Assembly (NCBI RefSeq): GCF_003664595.1
Contig: NZ_QXPZ01000001.1
Coordinates: 1-64,000, forward strand
Source: Atopobacter sp. AH10
Lineage (GTDB): Bacteria > Bacillota > Bacilli > Lactobacillales > Aerococcaceae
DNA: 64,000 nucleotides
Direction of reading: 5' to 3'
The stretch's first letter is position 1. Each line of letters opens with the position of its first letter. Under the pieces are notes generated by a model. The model saw only the letters and a program-made list of their open reading frames with translations, was not told the origin of the DNA and made no database searches. A program made the translations under genes and the position numbers. Shown in pieces: positions 9,029 through 17,980 of this stretch.

Positions 9029-9037
9029 ATTTTACCA
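9029..9037 (-). promoter_or_regulatory. Extended -10 promoter of relQ
   Basis: The minus strand reads TGGTAAAAT, an extended -10, about 20 bases before the relQ start; no good -35 was found. The gap 9038-9197 contains two imperfect copies (9062 and 9133 regions) of a TAAAACGA...CGAC...CTCTTTCA-like sequence of unknown meaning. Confidence 0.45.
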
Positions 9038-9197
9038 CAAGTAAGAATACTTTAAAGTTGTAAAACGACACGACTTCTTTCAATATTAAAGCTTATCTAT
9101 AGCTAAGCTCACTAGGCTATTTTATAAAAGTAAAACGAAGTCGACCTCTTTCACTCTCTCTTTATCAATCAAATGCCAAGCATCGATGATCAACTTT

Positions 9198-9206
9198 TGC
9201 TATACT
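9198..9206 (+). promoter_or_regulatory. Extended -10 promoter of the CYTH gene
   Basis: TGCTATACT is an extended -10 hexamer, 34 bases before the chosen ATG at 9240. This short leader supports the downstream start over the ATG at 9186. Confidence 0.6.
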
Positions 9207-9239
9207 AGAATTGAACAACAGATGGTTAGGAGAAAAAAC

Positions 9240-9827
9240 ATGACTGAACAATCCGTCGAAAAAGAATTTAAATGCTTACTCAGTGAAAAAGCCTATCAAG
9301 AAGGGTTAAAACTTTGGATGACTGGTCTTTCCCCAATCTATTTACAAAATGTTTACTATGATTGGCAAGGGATTCTTTCACAAGCAGATAAGGCACTGAG
9401 GATTCGTATGGTCAATCAAGAAATAGCCGAATTAACGCTAAAAGAAAGCTTAGGTCCCAATGAAAAAAGAGAAACGACCCTCCCTTTAGATGCACAAGAA
9501 GCCAAGGCCATCATCGATAAAAAGCAATTACGTCTTCCTAGTGAATTACGCCAATATTTACACCAACAAGGGATCGACTTAGCTGAATTACAAGAAAAAG
9601 TATCTTTTACAACCTGTCGCTATGAAAAAGAATGTCCAGAAGCCCTCATCGTCTTAGATGAAGTCCACTATTCAAATGGCGCTCGTGATTTAGAATTAGA
9701 ATGTGAAGTAAACGACCTCATCAAAGGAAAAGCCTACTTCCAACATTTACTAAAAGACCTAGATACTGACTATCAAGCTGCTCCTAACAAACTAGCACGT
9801 GCTATACATTATAAAGCAAAAAACTAA
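9240..9827 (+). CDS. CYTH-domain protein (YjbK-like, putative triphosphatase fold)
   Basis: This is a CYTH domain protein of 195 residues, related to B. subtilis YjbK. The family fold binds triphosphates and divalent metals, but the physiological substrate of this branch is unknown. The N-terminal EKEFK matches the ExExK signature of CYTH proteins. Alternating charged strands follow (RIRMVNQEIAELTLKE, LELECEV). The ATG at 9240 was preferred to the upstream in-frame ATG at 9186 because GGAGA precedes it and the promoter -10 lies between the two. It is followed by spxH after 34 bases in one transcript, as in other Firmicutes. Confidence 0.9.
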   Translation: MTEQSVEKEFKCLLSEKAYQEGLKLWMTGLSPIYLQNVYYDWQGILSQADKALRIRMVNQEIAELTLKESLGPNEKRETTLPLDAQEAKAIIDKKQLRLPSELRQYLHQQGIDLAELQEKVSFTTCRYEKECPEALIVLDEVHYSNGARDLELECEVNDLIKGKAYFQHLLKDLDTDYQAAPNKLARAIHYKAKN

Positions 9828-9861
9828 TCGCAACAATTACCCTGGTGAAAGGAGGGAGAGT

Positions 9862-10623
9862 GTGGCTGACGAAGATTTCATGTGTCAAGAAGACGCTATT
9901 TCAAGGAATGATATTTTTGATTTTTTCCTCTTTATCAATCCTTTAGATCCCGCTTCTTTTCAAGCCGAAAAAGAAATTTTAAAATTCATTAAGGGCTCAT
10001 CGGCAAATATTCATTTCCGCATGATCCCTCACCATAATCTCCTTTCTCTAGTGACCTTTATGCGCCAGCAAGGGATGAACCCTTGTTGCGCTTCTTTGCG
10101 AAATGACCTCTGCCTAGATCTTTACCAAGTCTCTGTAGCCTACAAAGCTGCCCTTTTTTATGGGCAAAGACGAGCAAGAGCTTATTTAATGGAAGTTCAA
10201 AAAGCTCTCCTCATTCATCAAGAGAAATTATCGGAAGGCCTTCTCCTTCAGTCAGCTAAACAAGTTGGCTTCGACCCCCAACATTTTCTAGAAGATTGTC
10301 GCTCCCTAACTGTTAAGGAAGCCTATGAAGAAGATCAAATTCTTGGCGCTCAATGGGGTATTACCCAAGTACCTAGTTTAGTCATTTGCCATAACTACAC
10401 AGATGAATATGGCATGTTGATCGATAAGTGCATTACAGAGAAATCCCTACAAGAAATCTGTCGTTCTTATCGCACATCCCAAAACTCCACAAGCCAAAAA
10501 GAAAGTATCGAAAAAAACAATTTGACTTTTAATGGAAATATCCCCGCTAAAACATCTAAGCCTCAAGCTCTCTTTGAAAAGAAAAACAAGGGGAAGATCC
10601 TGCATTTTCCTCAGTGTCCGTAA
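9862..10623 (+). CDS. spxH: ClpXP adaptor SpxH (YjbH), DsbA/thioredoxin-like fold
   Basis: SpxH is the adaptor that delivers the redox regulator Spx to ClpXP for degradation. The 253 residues have a DsbA-like thioredoxin fold: the opening strand FLFINPLDPASF, a cis-Pro-type QVPSLVICHNY near the C-terminus, and a charged tail. The CXXC active site of true oxidoreductases is absent (PLDPASF instead); the only cysteine pair is the later PCC. The GTG start at 9862 is chosen for AAAGGAGGG seven bases upstream; reading further upstream would overlap the CYTH gene. Spx itself is encoded at 14801-15199 and the MecA adaptor beside it, so both ends of the control loop lie within 6 kb. Confidence 0.88.
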   Translation: MADEDFMCQEDAISRNDIFDFFLFINPLDPASFQAEKEILKFIKGSSANIHFRMIPHHNLLSLVTFMRQQGMNPCCASLRNDLCLDLYQVSVAYKAALFYGQRRARAYLMEVQKALLIHQEKLSEGLLLQSAKQVGFDPQHFLEDCRSLTVKEAYEEDQILGAQWGITQVPSLVICHNYTDEYGMLIDKCITEKSLQEICRSYRTSQNSTSQKESIEKNNLTFNGNIPAKTSKPQALFEKKNKGKILHFPQCP

Positions 10624-10651
10624 TAACACAACAATCCCCTCGTTAACGAGC

Positions 10652-10703
10652 AAAAAAAGACATACAAGATCGATTGTTCCGACCGGTCTTATATGTCTTT
10701 TTT
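10652..10703 (+). terminator. Terminator of the CYTH-spxH operon (bidirectional)
   Basis: AAAAAGACATA pairs with TATGTCTTTTT around a longer interrupted stem. T-runs occur on both strands, so it can also stop pepF transcription coming from the other side. Confidence 0.85.
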
Positions 10704-10799
10704 ATTATCTAAATAACACTCAAAGATTAGAGATTATAAGGTCTAAAACTGTTTAAAGGCTATCTTATCCGCCTTCTCTTCTCGTTTGAGCATTAGTAA

Positions 10800-12617
10800 T
10801 TAAGCTTTTATTTCTTCTAAAAGATCTTCTAATTGATCCATATATCCTTCCAACACCTTGAAAGCTTGACGCAAGTAATCTGGTTTGGTCATATCAATCC
10901 CAGCAGCCTTCATCACATTAATTGGATAGTCACTCGTACCCGCTTTTAGGTAATTCTTATAACGTTCTACTCCGCCCTCTTCATTTAGAATCTTATCCGC
11001 TAAAGAACTTGCAGCGGCCATACCTGTTGCATATTGGTAAACATAAAAATCATAGTAGAAGTGAGGAATGCGTGCCCATTCATAACCGATATTATCATCG
11101 TAATCCACTTCTTCCCCATAATAACGGCGATTTAGTTCGCTATAAGCTTCGACTAATTTATCTACCGTTAGCGCTTCTTTATTTTGGTCCGCCTTATGCA
11201 CCCATTGCTCAAATTCAGCAAATTGGGTTTGACGGAAAATTGTACTCTTGAAACGTTCAATCGCATAGTTTAAGATGCCTAAGCGTTTCACTGGATCAGT
11301 TTCAGTAGCTAACTGATACTCTGTCAATAAGCATTCGTTTGTTGTAGAAGCAATTTCAGCTAAGAAAATAGGGTAATCCCCATAAACATATGGTTGATTA
11401 TGCCAAGTATAATAAGAGTGAGCTGAGTGACCTAATTCATGGATCAAGGTAAATAAATTGGACACGTCATCATGCCAGTTCAACAAAATGTAAGGATTGG
11501 TATCATACATCCCTGAAGAATATCCCCCAGAACGTTTGCCCTTATTTTCGTATACGTCAATCCATCTTTCCTCAAAAGCACGGTTTATAATAGCCAAATA
11601 GTCTTCCCCTAAAGGTTTAACAGCTTCTAAGACTTGTGCTTTAGCCTCTTCAAAAGGCACCTTCTCTTTACTTTCTGCCACTAAAGGTACATACATATCC
11701 GACATTTTTAAATTGTCTAAGCCAAGCATCTTCTTCCGTAAAGAAACGTAGCGATGCAAAATATGTAAGTGGTCATTTACTTCTTTCACCAATGTGTCAT
11801 AAACACTTTCAGGCACATGATTTTCGCTCAAAGCCTTGTGACGAGCAGACTTATACCCTCTAACATCGGCTTCAAAATTGTGCGTTTTAATTTGTGTCTT
11901 GAGAGTCGTCAAGAGAGTATTCTTAACTCCTCTGATGTGACTGTAAAGTTGTTCATAAGCCTGAGTTCTTACCCGAAGATCGGTCGATTGAATGTAGGAA
12001 ATAAAGCTACCTTCTGTTAATGGAACAGAATGTCCTTCTTCATCTTCAATGCTTCCAAAATCCATATCAGCGTTTGTTAGATTGCTATAAGCTTCTTTGG
12101 CCCCTGAGAAAATTTCAGAAGCTTTGGCCAGTAATACTTCTTGTTCTTTCGGTAATACATGAGCCTTATTTTGGCGTAAAGCATCAAAAAATTGCCGATA
12201 AAGAGCTAAGCCATCTTCCTCTTCTATACGTTTGGCTAAATCTTCATCACTAATGGCTAATAATTCAGGCGTAAAATAACTACTAACTGCTTGGATAGAA
12301 GTCCAAACTGCCACAGCTTCTTGATAGTGAGATTGAGAAAGGCTATTAGCTGTATCTTGGTCTTTCTTCAAATTCGTATAATTGTATATTTTAAAGAATC
12401 GTCTTTCCACATTATGCAATGTTTCAATAGCTTCCAAAAGAACTTGGCCTGACTCATTGAGTCTACCTTCATAAACCTTTATTTTGTCTACATCTGCTTC
12501 AACCTCTTTCAAGGCAAGCTTCATTTCTTCATCACTAGAAAAAATAGGTGTTAAATCCCAAGTATAGGCAGGATCCATTTCCTCACGAGAGCGTTGTTTC
12601 ACTTGTCCGTCACTCAT
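10800..12617 (-). CDS. pepF: Oligoendopeptidase F (M3B zinc metallopeptidase)
   Basis: PepF is a cytosolic zinc peptidase that cleaves short peptides (typically 7-17 residues) produced during protein turnover. The 605-residue protein has the M3 zinc motif HELGHSAH in the C-terminal half and the GDYPIFLAEIASTTNE segment that supplies the glutamate ligand. The N-terminal helical region is the PepF lobe. Length and motif spacing are normal. It is transcribed on the minus strand downstream of coiA, with 71 bases between, an order known from streptococci and lactobacilli (coiA-pepF). AAAGGGG precedes the ATG. Confidence 0.96.
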   Translation of the reverse strand: MSDGQVKQRSREEMDPAYTWDLTPIFSSDEEMKLALKEVEADVDKIKVYEGRLNESGQVLLEAIETLHNVERRFFKIYNYTNLKKDQDTANSLSQSHYQEAVAVWTSIQAVSSYFTPELLAISDEDLAKRIEEEDGLALYRQFFDALRQNKAHVLPKEQEVLLAKASEIFSGAKEAYSNLTNADMDFGSIEDEEGHSVPLTEGSFISYIQSTDLRVRTQAYEQLYSHIRGVKNTLLTTLKTQIKTHNFEADVRGYKSARHKALSENHVPESVYDTLVKEVNDHLHILHRYVSLRKKMLGLDNLKMSDMYVPLVAESKEKVPFEEAKAQVLEAVKPLGEDYLAIINRAFEERWIDVYENKGKRSGGYSSGMYDTNPYILLNWHDDVSNLFTLIHELGHSAHSYYTWHNQPYVYGDYPIFLAEIASTTNECLLTEYQLATETDPVKRLGILNYAIERFKSTIFRQTQFAEFEQWVHKADQNKEALTVDKLVEAYSELNRRYYGEEVDYDDNIGYEWARIPHFYYDFYVYQYATGMAAASSLADKILNEEGGVERYKNYLKAGTSDYPINVMKAAGIDMTKPDYLRQAFKVLEGYMDQLEDLLEEIKA

Positions 12618-12688
12618 CTACCCATTCCCCTTTCTATCATAAAATATCCTATTCCCATCCTAGCAAATTTATCGCTTATTTAAAAGCC

Positions 12689-13702
12689 TTACAGAAAGGT
12701 CTTTGCCCACTTATTTAAGTCTTGACGAATATAAGCTTTGCTATCAGGAATGAAAGGCAAACTAAAACAAGGCAGTAGATCTAAAAAATGATCTATTTCT
12801 TTCCCTTTTAGCAATAGATACCTCGCATAAACCAAGGGAAAAGTTGAAAAGAGATGGTGAATGGGTGGCCAAAAGCAAATAAGTGGCAGATCCTCAATCG
12901 CTTGTCTGTGATAATACAGACTTTTCGCAAAAGATTGATCCAAAATTTTTTTACTCTTTCGAAAATAACGTTGATAACAACTTTTTACCTGTTTAGCCTT
13001 CATTAACTTCTGCTCTTTATCTTTTAAATAATCTACAGAATTTTTAGTTTCCCAATGGCCAATAAACTGTCCCTTTCCCTCCCTTGTATCTTTTAAACAA
13101 GTTAAGGCCTCTAAAACTTCCGAAAAGAAAAGCCTTCGACCAATCACCTGACGTGATTTACGCCAATTGATATGCAGATCATACTGCAAAATTAATTGTT
13201 GTGATTCTTGGTCTAAAAGCCATTGATAACAACCTAATCTTGGATGATAACGAGCATATTGCAATAATTCTTCTCTATTCACATAAGGCAAATGAGCCCG
13301 ATCATTTTGAATCCACCATTGTAGTAAGTGGGATTTTCTATAGCCTTCAACTCTCCCTTTAAAAGTAGATGGACTTAGGCGACTTTTCTGAAACTCCACA
13401 GCAAGTTTCCTACCTAAGAGGTCGACTAAAACGTCTGCTCTCTGATCAAAAGCTAGCGAAACCTCTTCTTCAACTGGAAAGCCCAAAAGCTTAAACTGCC
13501 CCCTCAACCAGGTCTTAGCCTGCCGGTGTTCAAGCGATTCGCCTTTTCCCTTTCTATTCCTAACGTGGGCAAAATAAGCTTTGACCTTTTCTCCTTTTCG
13601 CCATTCAAGCAAACCCTGACAATTAGGGCAAAAAAAAGTGTCTTTCTCCTGAACCCAATCAGCCGAAACCCACTCTCCTTGACTATTCTTTGCTAAGCGC
13701 AT
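12689..13702 (-). CDS. coiA: CoiA-like competence protein
   Basis: This is a CoiA family protein, in streptococci needed for recombination of incoming DNA during transformation. It has an N-terminal zinc-finger-like segment with a CPNC pair, then a nuclease-like domain containing HRQAKTWLR, the acid pair in RADVLVDLLGRKLAVEFQ (PD-(D/E)XK-like) and a basic C-terminal region; 337 residues. The ATG at 13702 is chosen because GGAGGAGA lies directly before it; the GTG four codons upstream overlaps that site. No ComX/SigH cin-box was seen upstream. Expression under competence control is therefore an open question. Confidence 0.88.
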   Translation of the reverse strand: MRLAKNSQGEWVSADWVQEKDTFFCPNCQGLLEWRKGEKVKAYFAHVRNRKGKGESLEHRQAKTWLRGQFKLLGFPVEEEVSLAFDQRADVLVDLLGRKLAVEFQKSRLSPSTFKGRVEGYRKSHLLQWWIQNDRAHLPYVNREELLQYARYHPRLGCYQWLLDQESQQLILQYDLHINWRKSRQVIGRRLFFSEVLEALTCLKDTREGKGQFIGHWETKNSVDYLKDKEQKLMKAKQVKSCYQRYFRKSKKILDQSFAKSLYYHRQAIEDLPLICFWPPIHHLFSTFPLVYARYLLLKGKEIDHFLDLLPCFSLPFIPDSKAYIRQDLNKWAKTFL

Positions 13703-13850
13703 ATTCTCCTCCACTGTGACGAAATATTTATTACTGTCACTCTCTCATAAATGTGTAGACATTAACCCATCACATCAATATACGCTAACTTAAAGAGAAT
13801 TGATCTGATAATTTTTTAAAATTCACCAACAGCATTTGCCAAAGCGCCCA

Positions 13851-13880
13851 AAAAAAGCCCAGATTACTCTGAGCTTTTTT
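13851..13880 (-). terminator. Terminator of mecA
   Basis: The stem AAAAAAGCTCAGA / TCTGGGCTTTTTTT is seven bases beyond the mecA stop codon, with seven T on the minus strand and an A-run on the other side. Confidence 0.8.
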
Positions 13881-13886
13881 GACTAA

Positions 13887-14630
13887 CTATTTTCTTTTTT
13901 TATCGAAGGTTCGCCTTAAAGAAGCTAAAGCATCCCGTTCAATCAATAGTTTGCCATATTCATCAAGCCATTCTTTTGAAAGCGATGATGCTTGGCTATA
14001 CTCTGAGAAGAGTAAAGATACTAATTGAGCAGAACCTGGACTAAAGTATTCAGGATTCAACGTAACAAGCAAGGCATATCCTGACATCTCTGGAAGCGCA
14101 TATAAGGAAGTATCTGCCTCTGGAACCAGCCTATCTCTTGCCATGGCGAGCAAGGGCTCAATATCTGTCGTCATACAAGTAAAGCTTTCTGGCTGGAGAT
14201 CCCTTTGAACTTTCCGCTTCATCTCATCATCAGAAGATTTTTTCTCATCATCTAGCTTTTCTTCCAACTTGCCCAACTGACTCTTTTCTAAACCTGATAA
14301 ACCTTCTTTAGAAAAGAATCCCAGTTGCTTCGATTGGTTTTGTAACATCTCTAAGAAATGTTCCATCTCTTCTTCTTGACCCATCTCATCAAAATCACGA
14401 TGTGTAATCAATAAATCTAAACCATCGCTACTAGGCATGACCTGAAAAGTGACGGCATCCGAAGATGTAAAATCCTCAACTTCATCGAGTTCTTCAAGGA
14501 TGCTATGGAAGAATTGCTCCACCTGCTTGTGATCACCTAACAAGTCTAGAAATTCGATTCCTCGTCCTTCTAGATCGTCTTTGTGAATACTGACACGAAT
14601 CGTTCGATCATTAATTCGTTCAACTTCCAT
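13887..14630 (-). CDS. mecA: Adaptor protein MecA
   Basis: MecA is an adaptor that presents substrates (competence regulators and others) to ClpCP. The 247 residues comprise an N-terminal substrate-binding domain starting MEVERINDRTIRV, an acidic linker (about 100-150), and a C-terminal ClpC-binding domain ending in a basic tail. The ATG at 14630 is chosen for AGAGG eight bases before it; an upstream GTG at 14639 overlaps the ribosome site. Its own promoter is 14674-14702 and its terminator 13851-13880, so it is a single-gene transcript next to spx. This is not the PBP2a methicillin-resistance gene of the same name. Confidence 0.93.
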   Translation of the reverse strand: MEVERINDRTIRVSIHKDDLEGRGIEFLDLLGDHKQVEQFFHSILEELDEVEDFTSSDAVTFQVMPSSDGLDLLITHRDFDEMGQEEEMEHFLEMLQNQSKQLGFFSKEGLSGLEKSQLGKLEEKLDDEKKSSDDEMKRKVQRDLQPESFTCMTTDIEPLLAMARDRLVPEADTSLYALPEMSGYALLVTLNPEYFSPGSAQLVSLLFSEYSQASSLSKEWLDEYGKLLIERDALASLRRTFDKKRK

Positions 14631-14673
14631 CACATTCACCTCTCTTCACTAAGACTGTTACTGATCAAGCTTC

Positions 14674-14702
14674 AGTATAACGCAAAATTTTAAAAAAGAC
14701 AA
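14674..14702 (-). promoter_or_regulatory. sigma-A promoter of mecA
   Basis: The minus strand reads TTGTCT, 17 nt, TATACT, about 45 bases before the mecA start. Confidence 0.7.
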
Positions 14703-14769
14703 ATTAAACAAGTTCAATAAAAGTCCATTGATCTCAATAAAAACGCTCACATTTATCTTTATAACAATA

Positions 14770-14797
14770 AAAAACTAGCCCCATAAGAGCTAGTTTT
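14770..14797 (-). terminator. Terminator of spx
   Basis: AAAACTAGC pairs with GCTAGTTTT around a 10-nt loop, directly after the spx stop codon. The T-run is on the minus strand. Confidence 0.85.
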
Positions 14798-14800
14798 ATT

Positions 14801-15199
14801 TTACATAGCCACAAATTGAGTAGCATCCCGCAATTCTTGTATACGCAAGGAACGTGGTAAAAAGCGACGAATTTCATCTTCATTATAACCGACTTGAATC
14901 CGTTTCTTATCGACCATAATTGGTCGTCTTAAAATACTTGGTTCCTTAACGATTAAATCAACTACTTGATTCAAAGGATAATTATCTAAATCGTCATGAA
15001 GTTCCATATAAACCTTAGACCGAGTGGAAATAATATCGCTAGTTCCATCTTCAGTCATTCGCAAAATGCTTTTGACTTCCTCAGCTGTTAAAGGATCTGA
15101 AAAAATATTCCGTTCTTCATAGGGAATGTTATGATCTTCAAACCATTGTTTCGCCTTTCGACATGAGGTGCAACTTGGAGAGATGTAGACTGTTACCAT
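14801..15199 (-). CDS. spx: Transcriptional regulator Spx (ArsC family)
   Basis: Spx binds the RNA polymerase alpha C-terminal domain and switches transcription to thiol-stress genes. The 132 residues carry the redox switch CTSC near residues 10-13, the ArsC fold, and the RRPIMVD segment with the conserved arginine near residue 92. The start ATG 15199 has AAAGGAG eight bases upstream; the in-frame GTG three codons earlier is inside that site. An extended -10 promoter lies at 15242-15250. Genes for both its degradation adaptor SpxH and MecA are nearby. Lactobacillales often have a second Spx, so this may be one of two. Confidence 0.94.
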   Translation of the reverse strand: MVTVYISPSCTSCRKAKQWFEDHNIPYEERNIFSDPLTAEEVKSILRMTEDGTSDIISTRSKVYMELHDDLDNYPLNQVVDLIVKEPSILRRPIMVDKKRIQVGYNEDEIRRFLPRSLRIQELRDATQFVAM

Positions 15200-15241
15200 C
15201 TGGTTCACTCCTTTTTATCAATATTTTGCTAACCTGTAATC

Positions 15242-15250
15242 ATTATAACA
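15242..15250 (-). promoter_or_regulatory. Extended -10 promoter of spx
   Basis: The minus strand reads TGTTATAAT, 43 bases before the spx start; the -35 (TTTAAA at 17 nt) is poor. Confidence 0.65.
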
Positions 15251-15362
15251 AAACCATCCCCATATTTAAAGCTAATTTATGCCCTTTTTCCTTATTTTTC
15301 TTTATTATTTATTCTGTTTTGAAAATGAATAGATCTGTATTATTTTATTCTGCTATAAAAAA

Positions 15363-15399
15363 GTTCTCCTAGAAATGACTCGCATCTCTTAGGAGAACC
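15363..15399 (-). terminator. Terminator of lplA-trpS
   Basis: The 9-bp stem GTTCTCCTA / TAGGAGAAC is followed on the minus strand by TTTTTTA, shortly after the trpS stop codon. Confidence 0.85.
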
Positions 15400-15411
15400 C
15401 TTTCTTAATCA

Positions 15412-16446
15412 TTAGCCAAAATAATTAACCCCAATAGCTTGCCGAACTTCCTGCAAAGTCGCATCAGCTGTTTTTCGAGCCCGTTCACTACCAACTTTTA
15501 GCATTTCCAATACAGCAGCTGGGTCTTTTGCTAAAGCAAGTCGTTTTTCACGAATAGGCGTCAACACACTATCCAAAATATCAATCAAATAACGTTTGAC
15601 TTTCACATCCCCTAGGCCACCACGTTGGTAATGCTCCTTCATTTCAGCAACAAGAGGATCCCCTTCAGCAAAAATGTCCAAATAGGTGAAAACCATATTT
15701 CCTTCAATTTGACCAGGATCTTCTACTCGAATGTGATTAGGGTCTGTGTACATCGACATGACCTTTTTCTTCACAACATCCATCGAATCTTTCAAATAGA
15801 TCGCATTGCCTAAAGACTTACTCATCTTAGCATTACCATCGATACCTGGTATACGTCCTTGACCTTCTTTAGCCAATAAAATATCCGGCATCGTTAAGAT
15901 ATCCTTGCCTTTCCCATAAATTTGGTTAAAGCTATGAACGATTTCTCGAGTTTGTTCCAACATTGGTCGCTGATCATCACCCACTGGAACCAAGCTTGCC
16001 TTAAAAGCTGTAATGTCGGCAGCTTGACTGATAGGATAAACAAAGAAGCCAGTTGGAATAGATTGACCGAATGCCTTTTGTTGAATCTCTGCTTTAACGG
16101 TCGGATTGCGTTTCAAGCGATTAACCGTTACCAAATTCAAATAATATACCGTCAGTTCGGGTAAAGCTGGAATTTGGGATTGAATGAAAATTGTTGACTT
16201 TTTAGGATCAAGTCCACAAGCCATGTAATCTAAGGCAACTTCAATCACATTTTCTACCACTTTTTTCGGGTTATCGGCATTGTCAGTCAAAGCTTGTTGG
16301 TCGGCAATCATAATATAAGAGGTATGCCCTGGCTTATCTTGCAAAAGAACACGATTTTTTAAAGACCCTACATAGTGGCCTAAATGCAATGGCCCAGTTG
16401 GACGGTCTCCTGTTAAAATAATCTCTTTGGCTTCTTTATTTTCCAT
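15412..16446 (-). CDS. trpS: Tryptophanyl-tRNA synthetase
   Basis: This class-I aminoacyl-tRNA synthetase charges tRNA-Trp. The 344 residues have the HIGH-type motif HLGH in [17 protein letters not shown] (about 12-28) and the KMSKS loop as AKMSKSLGN near residue 207. It lies 24 bases after lplA, in the same direction, so the two share a transcript. No T-box leader was found for trpS here, unlike the methionine operon at 43.4-44.1 kb. Confidence 0.97.
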   Translation of the reverse strand: MENKEAKEIILTGDRPTGPLHLGHYVGSLKNRVLLQDKPGHTSYIMIADQQALTDNADNPKKVVENVIEVALDYMACGLDPKKSTIFIQSQIPALPELTVYYLNLVTVNRLKRNPTVKAEIQQKAFGQSIPTGFFVYPISQAADITAFKASLVPVGDDQRPMLEQTREIVHSFNQIYGKGKDILTMPDILLAKEGQGRIPGIDGNAKMSKSLGNAIYLKDSMDVVKKKVMSMYTDPNHIRVEDPGQIEGNMVFTYLDIFAEGDPLVAEMKEHYQRGGLGDVKVKRYLIDILDSVLTPIREKRLALAKDPAAVLEMLKVGSERARKTADATLQEVRQAIGVNYFG

Positions 16447-16470
16447 GCTGTCAGTCCTTTATTGTCATAC

Positions 16471-17499
16471 TTAATCTTCTGCTAAAATCAAGTTCGTCAA
16501 ATCTTCTGCTGTCACATTCCCAAAATAGTGTTTCAAATCTACAGACTCAAAGACTTCCATCAAATCTTGACGGCGATATGGTGTGCCTAGCAATTTGTCC
16601 TCAACATCAGAAATTTCTCCCAAGCCGAAGAAATCTCCATTGATTTTAACAGTGTCTATCTTATTGTTAACCACATTTAAGCTAAAGTCAACTTGTCCTG
16701 CTGTCGTTCGTTTAGAATTGTGAATATCAAACTTAGGATTAGCCCCATAGTTCCAATCAGGGTTACCCGTATATTTAGCCTTAAAAGCCTCAATACGTTC
16801 CCAATCTTCATCTGTCAACACATATTGTTTCACTTCTTCGATAGAATCAACACCAAAAATATTCTTCAATAACACATTCCGGAATTCAAAAATATCCATG
16901 TTTTGGTATTCTTCATTCACATAAGGTTTGATGTTGGTCATCCGTGAGCGAATAGACTTAATCCCCTTAGATTTAATCTTGTCTTGTTTTGGACGAAGGG
17001 CATGGGTGGCTACTTCAGTATCCAAATCATACATAATTGTGCCATGAGCAGTTAAACGCCCCTTATTGGAATACATGGCATTCCCAGAAAATTTCTTGCC
17101 ATCGATCAACAAATCATTTCTGCCTTCCAATTTAGCCCCAGTAGCTCCCATCTTATGCAAAGCATCTATTACTGGTTGTGTAAATTTAGCAAAGTTCCGG
17201 AAACTTTCCCCATCATCATCTGTGATAAAGCAGAAGCACACATTCCCCATATCATGATAAACTGCCCCACCACCGGAAAAACGTCGAACGACTTCAATAT
17301 GGTGTTCATCAATATAATCTTGTTGAACTTCTTCATAAGTATTTTGATTTTTCCCTATGATGATCGCATTTTCATTGGTATAGAAAAGCAAGATCGGTTC
17401 GTCAAGATGCTTTTCATTTAACAAAAAGTACTCAATAGCCAAGTTAGTTGCTGCATCCACTATTTTCTTACCCTTGCGTTCATTGTTTACATAGTACAT
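16471..17499 (-). CDS. lplA: Lipoate-protein ligase A
   Basis: LplA activates free lipoate with ATP and attaches it to lipoyl domains of 2-oxoacid dehydrogenases or the glycine-cleavage H protein. The 342 residues contain the BPL/LplA fold with RRFSGGGAVYHDMGNVCFCF near 71-90, the lipoyl-AMP lysine region DGKKFSGNAMY near 131, and a C-terminal accessory domain. AAAAGGAG precedes the ATG. It shares a transcript with trpS, which is functionally unrelated. No lipoyl-protein gene lies in the window. Confidence 0.95.
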   Translation of the reverse strand: MYYVNNERKGKKIVDAATNLAIEYFLLNEKHLDEPILLFYTNENAIIIGKNQNTYEEVQQDYIDEHHIEVVRRFSGGGAVYHDMGNVCFCFITDDDGESFRNFAKFTQPVIDALHKMGATGAKLEGRNDLLIDGKKFSGNAMYSNKGRLTAHGTIMYDLDTEVATHALRPKQDKIKSKGIKSIRSRMTNIKPYVNEEYQNMDIFEFRNVLLKNIFGVDSIEEVKQYVLTDEDWERIEAFKAKYTGNPDWNYGANPKFDIHNSKRTTAGQVDFSLNVVNNKIDTVKINGDFFGLGEISDVEDKLLGTPYRRQDLMEVFESVDLKHYFGNVTAEDLTNLILAED

Positions 17500-17980
17500 A
17501 ATTCTTGACTCCTTTTCACTTATTTGCTGTCAAATCCAAAATAGAAAAACACCAAACTTTTTTCAAAATGAGAAAGATAGTCCGTCAATGAAATAACATT
17601 TTTTCTCTACCACTTAAAAGAAAAAAGGCTATTAGAAAAGCTTGACTCAACGAATTGCTACTAGGCCAGTTGACCATTCACTCATCCTATCTAGCTCCTC
17701 TTCATTCACAACCGTACTAATTTCCCAATCACTATCTTAACATATTTTGCTTGAAATTTTATTGGCTTTGCACTTTTTTTAAAACGATTTCACCCCTTTA
17801 CTTAAAGAAAACTCCCCTAGCTAAATCAGCCAACCCTTTCTAATAGGAGCTTTACTTCTTTTTACCCATCTTTTGCTTATCAAAAAATGGCTTTGGAAAA
17901 GAAAATCGAGCAAGCAAGTCGCTCACTCGATTCATTTCAAATTTATTTATACAGGGGTTTATCCATTATACTTCTACTGC
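17500..17980. other. Intergenic gap between malP and lplA
   Basis: The gap presumably holds the lplA-trpS promoter and the 3' end of the malQ-malP transcript. A cre-like TAAAACGATTTCA lies near 17786. No convincing terminator, ORF or RNA gene was seen. Confidence 0.4.

Noticed and set aside
13703-13850. ComX/SigH cin-box before coiA
   Set aside because: No TACGAATA-like element in the leader.
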